DNA of 64,000 nucleotides from Chitinibacter bivalviorum (GCF_013403565.1 NZ_CP058627.1:496001-560000); one strand, 5' to 3'. Shown: positions 29,107 to 38,884, counted from the first letter of the stretch. Notes: a model not told the origin generated them from the sequence alone. A program made the numbers and translations.

Positions 29107-30630
29107 ATGAAATACCGTGATTTGCGTGACTTTATGTCGCAACTGGAAGCGCAAGGTGAATTGAAGCGAGTCCAAACCCCCGTTTCTGCCAAACTTGAAA
29201 TGACTGAGTTATGCGACCGTATCTTGCGCAGTGCTGGGCCTGCCGTGCTGTTTGAGAATGTACCCGGCTATAGTATGCCAGTGCTCGGGAATCTTTTCGG
29301 TACGCCGCGCCGGGTTGCGCTGGGTATGGGGGCGCAGGATGTCAGCGCCTTGCGCGAAATCGGTACCACCTTGGCTTATCTGAAAGAGCCTGAGCCTCCC
29401 AAAGGGTTAAAAGACGCGTGGGAAAAACTGCCACTGCTCAAGCAGGTGCTGAATATGGCGCCCAAGGAAGTGCGCAAAGGCATCTGCCAAGAGATCGTGA
29501 TTGAAGGCCCGGATGTTGATCTGGGTATGATCCCGATCCAGCATTGCTGGTCGGGTGATGTGGCCCCGCTGATTACCTGGGGTTTAGTGGTCACGCGTGG
29601 ACCGAATAAAAAGCGGCAAAATTTGGGGATTTATCGTCAACAGGTCATCGCGAAAAATCAGGTGATTATGCGCTGGCTGGCGCATCGTGGTGGTGCGCTC
29701 GACTTTCGTGAACACGCCAAGCAAAATCCAGGCAAACCATATCCTGTCGCCGTCGTGCTGGGATGTGATCCCGCGACAATCTTGGGCGCAGTAACGCCCG
29801 TGCCCGATACGCTCAGCGAATACCAGTTTGCTGGCTTGCTGCGTGGTAGCAAGACCGAGCTGGTGCAATGTATCGGCTCCGATCTGCAAGTGCCGGCGAC
29901 GGCTGAGATTGTGCTTGAAGGCGTACTCAAACCTTGTGAGGCAGGCTACGTCGGTGTTTCCGAGCATGGTGTGCCGATGAAAGAAGTGAACGGCTTTTTG
30001 CACGCGTTGGAAGGCCCGTATGGTGATCACACCGGGTACTACAATGAGCAAGATTGGTTTCCAGTATTTGAAGTCGATCGCATCACGACGCGCCCAGATC
30101 CGATTTATCACAGCACCTACACCGGCAAACCGCCTGATGAACCAGCGATCTTGGGCGTGGCGCTGAATGAAGTGTTTGTGCCGATATTGCAAAAGCAGTT
30201 TCCGGAAATCGTCGATTTTTATTTGCCGCCTGAAGGGTGTAGCTATCGGATGGCAATTGTGTCGATCAAAAAGCAATATCCGGGGCATGCCAAGCGGGTG
30301 ATGTTTGGCGTCTGGTCGTTCCTGCGCCAGTTTATGTACACCAAATACATTGTGATCGTCGATGACGATGTCGATTGTCGCGACTGGAAAGAAGTCATTT
30401 GGGCGATTACGACGCGGATGGATCCGGTGCGTGATACCACTCTGGTGGAACATACGCCGATTGATTATCTCGATTTTGCCAGCCCGATTTCGGGTCTGGG
30501 TGGCAAAATGGGCTTGGATGCCACCAATAAAATGCCCGGTGAAACCCACCGTGAATGGGGTAGGGTGATCGAGCGCGATCCTGCGGCTGTGGCGCGGATT
30601 GATGCGATTTGGCAAGAGTTAAATATCTAA
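29107..30630 (+). CDS. ubiD: 4-hydroxy-3-polyprenylbenzoate decarboxylase UbiD
   Basis: 507-aa prenylated-FMN-dependent decarboxylase of ubiquinone synthesis (E. coli 497 aa). Start [20 protein letters not shown]. Conserved blocks include [52 protein letters not shown] (with break at residue 20 of the motif here), and [15 protein letters not shown], the E-x-P-x-G-D-H/Y-T-G-Y-Y segment. C-terminus [19 protein letters not shown]. The prFMN-making ubiX is not in the window. Confidence 0.95.
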   Translation: MKYRDLRDFMSQLEAQGELKRVQTPVSAKLEMTELCDRILRSAGPAVLFENVPGYSMPVLGNLFGTPRRVALGMGAQDVSALREIGTTLAYLKEPEPPKGLKDAWEKLPLLKQVLNMAPKEVRKGICQEIVIEGPDVDLGMIPIQHCWSGDVAPLITWGLVVTRGPNKKRQNLGIYRQQVIAKNQVIMRWLAHRGGALDFREHAKQNPGKPYPVAVVLGCDPATILGAVTPVPDTLSEYQFAGLLRGSKTELVQCIGSDLQVPATAEIVLEGVLKPCEAGYVGVSEHGVPMKEVNGFLHALEGPYGDHTGYYNEQDWFPVFEVDRITTRPDPIYHSTYTGKPPDEPAILGVALNEVFVPILQKQFPEIVDFYLPPEGCSYRMAIVSIKKQYPGHAKRVMFGVWSFLRQFMYTKYIVIVDDDVDCRDWKEVIWAITTRMDPVRDTTLVEHTPIDYLDFASPISGLGGKMGLDATNKMPGETHREWGRVIERDPAAVARIDAIWQELNI

Positions 30631-30681
30631 GCCAGTTTGGTCTATTCTAAAAACTATCTGTTCAGCACTTGGAATAAGCGC

Positions 30682-31524
30682 ATGTTGCCATTGAACCGCG
30701 AATTTGAATTTACTCACGCCGATTTCGAAAAAATTCGGACGATGATCTACAACTATGCCGGCATCGCCTTGTCCGAATCGAAACACGATATGGTGTATGG
30801 GCGTTTAGCGAAACGATTGCGTGCGCTCAACCTGAAAACGTTTCAGCAGTATTTACAGGTGCTGGAACGCGGCGATCATAAAGAATTTGAGCTGTTTACC
30901 AACTCAATGACGACCAACCTCACCTCGTTTTTCCGTGAGTCACACCACTTTGATACGCTGGCCAAATACTTAAAAGATAAACGCAGCAATGGTAGTTTTA
31001 ATGTGTGGTGCTCGGCATCTAGTACGGGTGAGGAGCCTTATTCGCTCGCGATTACGGCCTGCGAAGCTTTTGATAGCTTGCGCCCGCCAGTTAAAATCAT
31101 TGCCACTGATCTTGATACTAATGTGCTCGAAGTGGGGCGAATTGGCATTTACCCGGGGGACGAAATCAAAAAGCTCTCGCCACAACGGGTGAGCAAATTC
31201 TTTAATTTACAAGCCGATGGCAAATACCAACTCAAGCAAGAACTGCGAGACATGATTACCTTTCGCCGCTTGAATTTGATTGAGCCCAATTGGACCGTGC
31301 GTGGGCCATTTGATGCCATTTTCTGTCGCAATGTGATGATCTATTTCGATAAAGAAACGCAATATAAAATCTTGCAGCGTTTTGCGCCCTTGATGAAACC
31401 AGAAGGTTTGCTCTATGTTGGGCATTCCGAAAATCTTTACCATGCCGCTGAGTTTTTCAAATTACAGGGTAAAACGGTCTACGAGCTAGCGAAACCCAAT
31501 GCGGGTCTGGCAATGGGGCGTTAA
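30682..31524 (+). CDS. cheR: Chemotaxis protein methyltransferase CheR
   Basis: 280-aa SAM-dependent glutamate O-methyltransferase acting on chemoreceptors. N-terminal CheR_N helices (FEKIRTMIYNYAGIALSESK), then TTNLTSFFRESHHFD, the SAM motif WCSASSTGEEPYSLAI, ATDLDTNVL, and DAIFCRNVMIYFDKETQ. ATG 30682 gives a standard N-terminus; the TTG at 30637 would add 15 unlikely residues. No other che genes are near. The stop overlaps the next ATG. Confidence 0.93.
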   Translation: MLPLNREFEFTHADFEKIRTMIYNYAGIALSESKHDMVYGRLAKRLRALNLKTFQQYLQVLERGDHKEFELFTNSMTTNLTSFFRESHHFDTLAKYLKDKRSNGSFNVWCSASSTGEEPYSLAITACEAFDSLRPPVKIIATDLDTNVLEVGRIGIYPGDEIKKLSPQRVSKFFNLQADGKYQLKQELRDMITFRRLNLIEPNWTVRGPFDAIFCRNVMIYFDKETQYKILQRFAPLMKPEGLLYVGHSENLYHAAEFFKLQGKTVYELAKPNAGLAMGR

Positions 31525-31922
31525 TGGAGCCAAGAGTTAGCTTTATTACCTTGGGCGTCGCTGATTTAGCCGTTTCGCTGCATTTTTATCGGGACATCCT
31601 TGGCCTGACCCCCCGTAAAATTCATGACGATGTCGTGTTTTTTGCCATGGGGGCGAGCTGGCTTGCTTTATATCCACGCCATTTGCTCGCCCTAGATGCG
31701 GGCGTGGCTGAAACTGGGCATGGTTTTCGTGGCGTGGCGCTGGCACATAATGTGCGGAGCCAGGCCGAAGTGGATCAACTGCTGCATATTGCCCAAGAGG
31801 GGGGCGGGAAGTTAATCAAGCCAGCGCAGCCGACGTCATGGGGGGGTTATGCAGGCTATTTTGCCGATCCCGATGGTCACTTATGGGAGGTGGCTTGGAA
31901 TCCTGAATTTCCGATTGATTAG
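31524..31922 (+). CDS. VOC (glyoxalase/bleomycin-resistance) family protein
   Basis: 132-aa small metalloenzyme-fold protein. The N-terminus is VSFITLGVADLAVSLHFYRD and the C-terminus GYFADPDGHLWEVAWNP, the two ends of the paired beta-alpha-beta-beta-beta module. The substrate is unknown. TAATG overlap with cheR suggests co-translation, although no functional link is obvious. A related protein lies at 43345-43764. Confidence 0.88.
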   Translation: MEPRVSFITLGVADLAVSLHFYRDILGLTPRKIHDDVVFFAMGASWLALYPRHLLALDAGVAETGHGFRGVALAHNVRSQAEVDQLLHIAQEGGGKLIKPAQPTSWGGYAGYFADPDGHLWEVAWNPEFPID

Positions 31923-31927
31923 TCTTT

Positions 31928-31976
31928 GGGTATATTCATTAGCATCATTATTTGTAATGTCTTTATCAATATACCC
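31928..31976. repeat. 49-bp intergenic element, copy 4
   Basis: GGGTATATT and AATATACCC form a perfect 9-bp inverted end pair; TCTTTA lies at columns 33-38. It begins 6 bp after the VOC stop and ends 6 bp before the stop of convergent ydcF, filling almost the whole gap. No other hairpin is present between these genes. Confidence 0.88.
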
Positions 31977-31982
31977 CTGATT

Positions 31983-32738
31983 TTACTGTCCTCTGAGGCT
32001 GTACCAAATCTGCCCGATGAGCTCGCGCAGTGCAATGCTGCTGACCTGTAAGGCTCTTGCTTGCGGCAAAAAGCTATTCAGCGAAATTGGCTCGCGATTT
32101 ATATAATCAGTTGGTGCTAGGTGCACAGTAAACCCCTGTTTCGTAAAACTACGTGCCGCACGTGCCATATGATCGGCCGAGGTGACCAGCGTAATTTTGC
32201 GAATGCTCGGGCCAAGTAGCTGGGCACTCTTTGCTGCATTTTCTGCCGTGTCGACTGAGCCGCCTTCGACCCACCGAACCGGGATTTGAAACTCGCCCTC
32301 TAATACTTGCCGCATATAGTGAGCCTCGCTCATTCCGCCTAGCGGCGCTCCGCCAGATACCAGAATAGGTAATCGGCTTAAACGAGCCAGCTTAGCGCCA
32401 TAGCGGATACGACTTAATGTGACATTGTTCAGCGTTTCACCTTCCAGAATGTCATAGGCTCCAAAGCGTTTACCACCACCCAGAATCACGATCGCCTGAC
32501 TGTCTGCGAGCGCGGCGGGGAAGGTCGTCGGTTTGGTCTCGATGAGTGACATTATACCGCTGGCCACGATCGGTAAAGAGAACAGCCACAGCAAACCCAA
32601 AGCCACCAGCACTCCTCGATGAGCCCAAAGCCCCAGCCGGGCTCGAAACAAGGTACATGCCAATGCGAGCAAAAGGAGTGCGCCGGGAGGCAACAATAGT
32701 GCGCGTAGGGCTTCTTTGATTAAAACTGACAGATCCAT
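31983..32738 (-). CDS. YdcF/ElyC family (DUF218) membrane protein
   Basis: 251-aa protein with two N-terminal membrane segments (about residues 13-32 and 38-60) and a DUF218 domain: SQAIVILGGGKRFGAYD, RIRYGAKLARLSRLPILVSGG, AENAAKSAQLLG and ITLVTSADHMARAARSF. ElyC-type members are linked to cell-envelope polysaccharide metabolism in E. coli; the role here is inferred only. ATG 32738 has GAGG six nt upstream. The in-frame start at 32777 lacks a binding site. Confidence 0.85.
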   Translation of the reverse strand: MDLSVLIKEALRALLLPPGALLLLALACTLFRARLGLWAHRGVLVALGLLWLFSLPIVASGIMSLIETKPTTFPAALADSQAIVILGGGKRFGAYDILEGETLNNVTLSRIRYGAKLARLSRLPILVSGGAPLGGMSEAHYMRQVLEGEFQIPVRWVEGGSVDTAENAAKSAQLLGPSIRKITLVTSADHMARAARSFTKQGFTVHLAPTDYINREPISLNSFLPQARALQVSSIALRELIGQIWYSLRGQ

Positions 32739-32816
32739 TTTTGCCTCGGAACACGACGCCAAAAATGACGTCACCATGAATACGATGGCATATTCTAAAG
32801 CAGGACTTTCAATCGG

Positions 32817-32846
32817 CGAAAAAAAAGCCCGGCGATGACCGGGCTT
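32817..32846 (-). terminator. Intrinsic terminator of the porin gene
   Basis: Read on the minus strand: AAGCCCGG, 6-nt loop, CCGGGCTT, then a run of T. It lies 18 bp after the stop of the KdgM-like gene. Confidence 0.88.
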
Positions 32847-32863
32847 GGTGGCGTATGGGCGAC

Positions 32864-33568
32864 TTAAAAACTATACCCTGCACCGATCCGAATGCGCCAT
32901 TCGGCGTCCTGCTGTGCATTTGCGGTGTCACCTAAATAGCCGATTTCTGCATAAGGTTTGAATGCCGGCGTAACTTTGTAGCTTACGCCCAGATTGTTTT
33001 CAAAGTAGTTCGGGCTTTTGTTGACGTACTCGTAGTTATTGAGTTTGTAGTCCCAACGGAAATTGTAGTAGGTATCAATCTGCTCATTGACGGCTTTACG
33101 TAGCCATAAATCCATCCGCGTCGTGTTGTCGTGATCCAGATGTTTACTCAAATCTTTGGATTCGTAATCTTTATATTCATAACGCAGACGCGAATCAAAG
33201 CGCCAGCTGGGGGCAAATGCCCAGTTCGCTTGCAGGCCAATCTTATAGATGTCACCTTTACTGCGTACCACATCAATTAAAGCGCTAGGGATCAAGGTTA
33301 CCGTGTCATTGAGCTTGTACTTATAGTAAATCTGATACTCGGTGTCTTTCCAATTGACCTGATCAATTCCTTCTCCACTTTTACTGGTGTTGTTCATTGT
33401 GTATTCAATGCTGCCACCAATTCCGTTGGCAAAATCATGGCCGAATAGAAAGCGTGATTCATAGGCTTCACTGCCAGTTTTATACTGGCCGCGAAAATCG
33501 ATACTGAGGGCATGGGCTTGAAGTGTAATGGCGCTGCAGGCTAATGCGATTAAGGCTTTAAGCTTCAT
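32864..33568 (-). CDS. KdgM-like outer-membrane porin
   Basis: 234-aa protein. A signal peptide (MKLKALIALACSAITLQAHA) is followed by LSIDFRGQYKTGSEAYESRF, typical of the oligogalacturonate-specific KdgM monomeric porins. The mature protein has alternating Tyr/charged amphipathic strands (YKYKLNDTVTLIPSALIDVV, SRLRYEYKDYESKD). It ends in GAGYSF with terminal Phe, as expected for outer-membrane insertion. GGAGATC precedes ATG 33568; the longer 252-aa reading adds 18 non-signal residues. It is divergent from the histidine kinase at 33843, which may control it. The actual ligand is unknown. Confidence 0.85.
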   Translation of the reverse strand: MKLKALIALACSAITLQAHALSIDFRGQYKTGSEAYESRFLFGHDFANGIGGSIEYTMNNTSKSGEGIDQVNWKDTEYQIYYKYKLNDTVTLIPSALIDVVRSKGDIYKIGLQANWAFAPSWRFDSRLRYEYKDYESKDLSKHLDHDNTTRMDLWLRKAVNEQIDTYYNFRWDYKLNNYEYVNKSPNYFENNLGVSYKVTPAFKPYAEIGYLGDTANAQQDAEWRIRIGAGYSF

Positions 33569-33842
33569 CTTGATCTCCAGATAGTTTGTGCAGCGGCGAA
33601 TTTCACCTGTGTCCGATTGCACTTATAGGTTACGTTTGACTTAGTTATTTTTATTTGAAATGCAAATGAAATACAAATGAAACAAAAGACTAATCACAAA
33701 GAGGTGGTGTTTGTTGTGATTTAAGCGACAGTTTTAAGTCAGAAAGTGAGCGAATTAGCCTAAAGCAAGATCGGCTTTGTCGAATGGCGCTGCGGGTATT
33801 AAGGTATGGAAATGATTGAATTTTTCCAAGTATCCTCGTGCC

Positions 33843-36173
33843 ATGATTTCTGTTCGTAAATTGTTTGTGCGCTTTAATGCGCGCTGGCATCGCCAATGGC
33901 CATGGTGGATGGCCTATGGTCTGGTCTTGCTATTGATTACTGCTTTGGGCTTTTACGTCTGGCAGACCATGCGCAATGAACAACACGTCCGCGAGGCTGC
34001 GTTTGCGCAAGATTTGCTCTGGCAAGAGCAAGAGTTACGTGTTCGCCTGCAAAGCAATCAAAATGTACTGGAAAATCTCGCCTACGCGCTGGCGGCCGAT
34101 GCAATCGGCATCAATGATTTTCGTGCGCGTGCTGATAGTTTAATGAAGGGCAATCCTGAAATATTGGCGGTTGAATGGGTCGATGCCAGCGGCTTATACC
34201 GCGGCGGCATGCCGATTCATAGTGGCCGACCTGAATTCCTGCCCCAGTTGACCGAGCCGCAATTTATCGAGGCCCTCGATGGTGTCGCCACCTTGGGCTA
34301 TCCGATATTTTCCAATGTGATCGAGCGCAAAGAGCCGCTAATGATTCAGTTGGTGCCGATCTTTCGGGGTACAGCCTTTCGAGGTGCGGTGTTGGCCACC
34401 TATAGTTTGGCGGGTATTTTGCAGCAGCGCGTGCCTTGGTGGCTGGTACAACGCTACCAATTGCAATTGGTCGATTCGCAAAATCGGGTTCTAGCGCCGA
34501 GTGAGTTTCATGCCAAGCTCGATGGCGATAATGTTCGCGAGGTCGCATTTGGCAATGTGGGCTCGGGCGTACGTTTGCTGGCCAAACCCGTTGGTGCTGG
34601 GCATCAACCGAGTAATTGGGGATTATTTGCGCTCTTGTTGGTGTTGCTTGGCTTATTAACGTGGTCTTTGCAATTACTGCGCTTACGCATGCAGGAGCGC
34701 CAATTGGCCGAGGCGGCCCTACGCGATGAGATTTTATTTCGTACCGCAATGGAAAATTCGCTGCTGACGGGTTTGCGCGCTACCGATACCAGTGGCCGAC
34801 TGATTTATGCCAACCCTGCTTTTGCCCAAATGGTGGGCTGGTCGCTGGAAGAGTTACAAGGATTAAAGCCGCCATTACCGTTCTGGGCTCCGGAAGCACT
34901 CGATGAATGCGCCAAGGCGTATGAGGCAATTTTATCTGGCAATAATCCAGCCAGTGGTTTCGAGCTGCGTTATATGCGCAAGAATGGCGAGCGCTTTGAT
35001 GTGCGTTTGTATTCGTCACGACTCATTGATAGCAAAGGTGAGCATCGTGGTTGGATGGCCTCGATCAATGACATTACCGAAATTAAGCGCGAACGCGAAG
35101 CATTGCAGCAATCACGCCAGCAATTGCGCACCGTATTGGAAGGCTTGGAGGCCGCTGTTTGCGTCAGCGATGTTGCGTCAGGCTCAGTACTATATCGAAA
35201 TCGCCAACATTTGAAACGTTTTCCCATTCCGCAGACTGAAGGCGAACATTGTTGGGTGTCTTGGCGACGATCGCATGGGTATCAGCCTGGAAGCTATGAA
35301 TTTGATGATGTTGATTTGATTACTGGTAGGCAGTATCAGATTGAGCAACGGCGCATCGATTGGCTCGGCGGGCGAGGGGCGCTACTGGAAATCTGCTCGG
35401 ACATTACCGAGCAACGGCAGGCTGAAGAAGAAGCGCGTTTGCGTAATGAACGATTGCAGCATACCGCGCGCTTGGTGAATATGGGCGAGTTGGCTTCGAG
35501 TTTGGCGCATGAGCTTAATCAACCGCTTGCTGCGATTGCCAGCTACAGTACGGCATGCGAAACCATGCTCTACAAACCCAACCCCCCGATTGGCAAAGTG
35601 CAAGAAACCCTCGTAAAAATGACCGAGCAAGCTCGCCGGGCGGGGCAGATTATCCGTGGCATCCGGCAGTTGGTGGTGAAGCGCACGAGCCAGCAAGCGC
35701 CGTGTAGCTTCGCTGAATTGGTCGACGTGGTCTTGCCGCTGCTCACGCCACTAGCACAAAAAACCAAAGTCAAAATTGAAGTCAACCTGCCCCAGCCTTG
35801 CCCGAACGTGATGGGCGATGCGGTCTTATTGGAGCAGGTGTTATTTAATCTATTGAAAAATGGCCTCGAAGCCATGGCCGATACGCCGGAATCTGCACGT
35901 GCTATCGCCATACATGCCCTGCAAAGCCACGGTGATTTGGAAGTGCGCGTCATCGATCGTGGCTGTGGGCTGGCGGATCTTACCCAACTGTTTCAGCCTT
36001 TCTACACCACCAAAGGGGAAGGGATGGGCATGGGATTGAATATCTGCCGCTCGGTGATCGAGCAGCATAAAGGCAGGCTGTGGGCCGAAGCCAATCCAGG
36101 CGGAGGTACGCAAATGTGCTTTCGCCTACCTACAATAAAAACTGACGAAATTATTTTGGAGTCTCGTACATGA
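33843..36173 (+). CDS. PAS-containing sensor histidine kinase (FixL/DctS-like)
   Basis: About 776 aa. TM1 (about residues 24-44, WWMAYGLVLLLITALGFYVW), a periplasmic sensor of about 200 residues, and TM2 (NWGLFALLLVLLGLLTW). A PAS domain follows (RATDTSGRLIYANPAFAQMV), with a second, weaker PAS-like stretch. HisKA has the phospho-acceptor His556 in SSLAHELNQPLAAIASYS. HATPase has LEQVLFNLLKNGLEAMAD, DRGCGLADL, TTKGEGMGMGLNIC and NPGGGTQMCFRLP. The signal is unknown; relatives sense C4-dicarboxylates or aromatic compounds. Translation starts at ATG 33843 or TTG 33816. The stop overlaps the regulator start by ATGA. It is divergent from the porin gene. Confidence 0.9.
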   Translation: MISVRKLFVRFNARWHRQWPWWMAYGLVLLLITALGFYVWQTMRNEQHVREAAFAQDLLWQEQELRVRLQSNQNVLENLAYALAADAIGINDFRARADSLMKGNPEILAVEWVDASGLYRGGMPIHSGRPEFLPQLTEPQFIEALDGVATLGYPIFSNVIERKEPLMIQLVPIFRGTAFRGAVLATYSLAGILQQRVPWWLVQRYQLQLVDSQNRVLAPSEFHAKLDGDNVREVAFGNVGSGVRLLAKPVGAGHQPSNWGLFALLLVLLGLLTWSLQLLRLRMQERQLAEAALRDEILFRTAMENSLLTGLRATDTSGRLIYANPAFAQMVGWSLEELQGLKPPLPFWAPEALDECAKAYEAILSGNNPASGFELRYMRKNGERFDVRLYSSRLIDSKGEHRGWMASINDITEIKREREALQQSRQQLRTVLEGLEAAVCVSDVASGSVLYRNRQHLKRFPIPQTEGEHCWVSWRRSHGYQPGSYEFDDVDLITGRQYQIEQRRIDWLGGRGALLEICSDITEQRQAEEEARLRNERLQHTARLVNMGELASSLAHELNQPLAAIASYSTACETMLYKPNPPIGKVQETLVKMTEQARRAGQIIRGIRQLVVKRTSQQAPCSFAELVDVVLPLLTPLAQKTKVKIEVNLPQPCPNVMGDAVLLEQVLFNLLKNGLEAMADTPESARAIAIHALQSHGDLEVRVIDRGCGLADLTQLFQPFYTTKGEGMGMGLNICRSVIEQHKGRLWAEANPGGGTQMCFRLPTIKTDEIILESRT

Positions 36174-36799
36174 AAGCAATTCCTATCCCTATGGTCGCGA
36201 TTATTGATGATGATGAAGCCGTACGCGATTCACTCAGTTTATTGCTAGAAACCGAGGGCTGGACGGCCCTCAACTATCCTTCGGCCGAAGACTTTTTGGA
36301 GGAAGGCGATGCCAGTCGCTTTGCATGTCTGATCGTTGACGTGCGGATGGATGGGATGAGTGGCTTGGAGCTGTTTACCGAACTCAAACAAGGCAATTAT
36401 CTGCCGCCGGTGATTTTCCTCACCGGCCACGGTGATGTGCCGATGGCAGTCAATGCGCTTAAAGATGGCGCGACTGATTTCTTGCAAAAACCGTGTGATC
36501 AGCAAGAGTTGTTAGCGCGAGTGCGGCTCTGTATTGAAAAAGACATCGAGCGCCGCAGCGTGACGGCACACCAGCAAAAGGTCAGCGAGTTGGTCGCCGA
36601 GCTCACGCCTCGTGAGCGAGATGTATTAAAAGAGATCATGCTTGGACGACTCAATAAACAAATCGCCGATCGACTCGATATCAGCACCAAAACGGTCGAA
36701 GTCCACCGCGCACGTATTTTTATCAAAATGAAAGTGCATTCAGCGATGGAGCTGGCTGCAATGTTGAAAGAAATCCCGATGGATGAGTTGTTAAGCTAA
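36170..36799 (+). CDS. FixJ-family response regulator
   Basis: 209 aa. Receiver domain with acidic pocket IIDDDEAVRD, phospho-acceptor Asp57 (LIVDVRMDGMSG), Thr in FLTGHGDVPMAV and Lys in DFLQKPCD. The LuxR-type DNA-binding domain at about 140-200 has LTPRERDVLKEIMLGRLNKQ and STKTVEVHRARIF. Coupled to the kinase by ATGA overlap. Likely targets are the divergent porin gene and perhaps the sugar transporter downstream of the intron; this is inference from position. Confidence 0.93.
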   Translation: MKAIPIPMVAIIDDDEAVRDSLSLLLETEGWTALNYPSAEDFLEEGDASRFACLIVDVRMDGMSGLELFTELKQGNYLPPVIFLTGHGDVPMAVNALKDGATDFLQKPCDQQELLARVRLCIEKDIERRSVTAHQQKVSELVAELTPRERDVLKEIMLGRLNKQIADRLDISTKTVEVHRARIFIKMKVHSAMELAAMLKEIPMDELLS

Positions 36800-36808
36800 T
36801 ACATGGCT

Positions 36809-36857
36809 ATGTATATTATTGAAACATAGATAAATATTTGTTCTTAGCGGGATACCC
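36809..36857. repeat. 49-bp intergenic element, copy 5 (diverged left end)
   Basis: Starts ATGTAT ten bases after the regulator stop and ends ATACCC exactly 49 bp later. ATGTAT is also the left end of copy 9, and its complement ATACAT is the right end of copy 6, so it may be a recurrent end variant. A true terminator follows directly. Confidence 0.5.
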
Positions 36858-36860
36858 ATT

Positions 36861-36892
36861 AAAAAGCTCAGTCTGAGGACTGAGCTTTTTTT
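36861..36892 (+). terminator. Intrinsic terminator after the response regulator
   Basis: Perfect stem AAAAAGCTCAGTC / GACTGAGCTTTTT with loop TGAG, then T residues to 36892. The group II intron starts 6 nt behind it, the position favoured by class C introns. Confidence 0.92.
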
Positions 36893-36897
36893 GATAT

Positions 36898-38733
36898 GTG
36901 CGCCCAGCATGGGCGCATTCTTGCGGGTGTAAGTCCCGCCGTAAGTTGATCACAGCGAACGAAGTGAAGCGCAACTGCGTGAGGGTGACCGAGCGTGGGA
37001 AGGAAGCGTGGATCGAAACTGTGAGCCGATGAACAAGAACCGGATACAAGGCGTTGTCGAGCAGGGCGAGCGGCCATATGACCGCAAAGCTCTCGTGATC
37101 AAGGCTCAGGCGGCGTAAATCCGGCGGTTGTGCAGTGAAGGAATGCGTTCTTACCTGGGGAGATCTCGCTTTACGCCTGAAAGGGCAACGATGTTAATCG
37201 GCGCGAGAAGTCAGCAGAGGCCGTAGTAGCTGCCCGTTCGGAGCAAAGGGCCAAACGAGAAGGAGAGTCTGTTTTCATGTCGCATGGACGTGTAATGCAT
37301 CAGAAGCCTGAATCATCAGGGCGCAATACCAACGGGCAAGGTGAAGCCAAACCCAAGGTACTGCGTGATGAAACACGGCTGGCGCGGCAAGAGTCAAACA
37401 GCTCAGGGCAAGACCTGCTACAGCAGGTGCTTGCGCGAGATAATCTGATTCAAGCATGGCAACGTGTTAAAGCCAATCAAGGCAGTGCTGGCGTGGACGG
37501 TCTGAATATTGACTCGACCAAGGTTTATCTGCAAACGCACTGGCCACAGATTCGGGAGCGCATCTTGCGAGGTAGCTACCGACCTTTACCGGTACGCCGA
37601 GTGCAGATTCCCAAACCGGATGGCGGCCAGCGAGAGCTAGGTATACCAACCGTCACAGATCGGTTAATCCAACAGGCACTGCTGCAAATTCTTCAACCCC
37701 TGATTGATCCGACATTCTCCGAGCACAGCTATGGCTTCAGGCCAGGTCGGCGAGCGCATGATGCAGTCCGTCAGGCACAAGCCTATGTGCAGGCAGGAAG
37801 GCGGATCGTCGTCGACGTCGATCTGGCGCAGTTCTTTGATCGAGTAAACCACGACATCCTGATGGATAGGTTAGCAAAACGCATCAAGGATGCCGCATTG
37901 CTGCGGCTGATAAGGCGCTACTTGCAAGCCGGGATTCTGGATGGAGGGATCAAACTGGAGCGACACGAAGGCACGCCGCAGGGCGGCCCTTTGTCGCCTT
38001 TGCTCGCCAATATCATGTTGGACGAAGTGGATCGTGAGCTGGAGAAGCGCGGTCTTTGCTTTGTGCGTTATGCAGATGACTGCAATGTTTATGTGCGTAG
38101 CTACCGAGCAGGACAGCGAGTACTGGCGGGTCTACGTCGCCTGTATGCCAAACTTCACTTACAAGTGAACGAAAGCAAAACTGCAGTTGCATCGGTATTC
38201 GGTCGCAAATTCCTGGGGTTCAGCCTCTGGGTTGGGCGGGGCGGCGTCGTCAATCGAAAGGTGGCGGACAAAGCGCTGGAGAAGTACAAACAGCGCATCC
38301 GGCAACTGACGCGACGAAACGGCGGTCGTAGTCTGGAAGAAGTGATTGAGAAACTGCGGATGTATATACCGGGCTGGAAAGGCTATTTCCAACTGGCACA
38401 AACGCCGAAAGTATTTCGAGAGCTTGACGAATGGTTACGGCACCGACTACGCGCGGTACAACTGAAGCAGTGGAAAAGAGGAAAGACCATCTACCGGGAA
38501 ATGCGGCGACTTGGGAGTATCGAAAGCGAAGCCTTAAAAGTGGCTGCCAATTCCGGTCGTTGGTGGCATAACAGCTGTATGGCCTTGAATCGAGTATTGC
38601 CGATCAGTCACTTTGATCGTCTGGGTTTGCCCCGTCTTGCATAACCTCAATATCTCGAACCGCCCGGTGCGGACCCGCATGCCGGGTGGTGTGGCAGGGG
38701 TCGATCAGTTGCACTGATCGCCCCTATGCCGAT
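36898..38733 (+). mobile_element. Group II intron, probably class C
   Basis: The 5' end GTGCGCCC is a group II start and folds at once into GCGCCCAGCATGGGCGC. At the 3' end, domain V is visible at 38659-38690 (ACCGCCCGG paired with CCGGGTGGT) and domain VI at about 38693-38730 (GGCAGGGG paired with CCCCTATGCC, with an unpaired A near the end). The intron probably ends GAT at 38733. It carries its own reverse transcriptase/maturase without an endonuclease domain and sits just behind an intrinsic terminator. Both facts fit class C. Exact 3' boundary is accurate to a few bases. Confidence 0.85.
37277..38644 (+). CDS. ltrA: Group II intron reverse transcriptase/maturase
   Basis: 455-aa intron-encoded protein that assists splicing and reverse transcription of the intron. 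Reverse transcriptase blocks: ANQGSAGVDG, YRPLPVRRVQIPKPDGG, RELGIPTVTDRLIQQAL, YGFRPGRRAHDAV, VVDVDLAQFFDRVNHDIL, GTPQGGPLSPLLANIMLDEV, the catalytic YADD (FVRYADDCNVYV, about residue 262-273) and KFLGFSLWVG. The X/maturase domain (MYIPGWKGYFQLA, LDEWLRHRLRAVQLKQWKRG) ends the protein. No HNH endonuclease follows. AAGGAGAG precedes ATG 37277. The gene lies in intron domain IV and appears intact. Confidence 0.95.
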   Translation: MSHGRVMHQKPESSGRNTNGQGEAKPKVLRDETRLARQESNSSGQDLLQQVLARDNLIQAWQRVKANQGSAGVDGLNIDSTKVYLQTHWPQIRERILRGSYRPLPVRRVQIPKPDGGQRELGIPTVTDRLIQQALLQILQPLIDPTFSEHSYGFRPGRRAHDAVRQAQAYVQAGRRIVVDVDLAQFFDRVNHDILMDRLAKRIKDAALLRLIRRYLQAGILDGGIKLERHEGTPQGGPLSPLLANIMLDEVDRELEKRGLCFVRYADDCNVYVRSYRAGQRVLAGLRRLYAKLHLQVNESKTAVASVFGRKFLGFSLWVGRGGVVNRKVADKALEKYKQRIRQLTRRNGGRSLEEVIEKLRMYIPGWKGYFQLAQTPKVFRELDEWLRHRLRAVQLKQWKRGKTIYREMRRLGSIESEALKVAANSGRWWHNSCMALNRVLPISHFDRLGLPRLA

Positions 38734-38884
38734 CGGCATTTAGAAAATGGGCAAAACCAGAGTGCAACATTTCTAAAAATGAGTACTTCCTTAAAATGAC
38801 GATAAGGTAATAACCCTAGGGCGTCAGCCTAACAGGAGATTACCTGATTTCGAGCAGTGCGTAGTGTGCGTATTCTGACTACAA

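Noticed and set aside
29584..30615. 343-codon open frame antisense to ubiD
   Set aside because: Shadow of a strongly conserved gene on the other strand; its product is His/Arg-rich with no family likeness.
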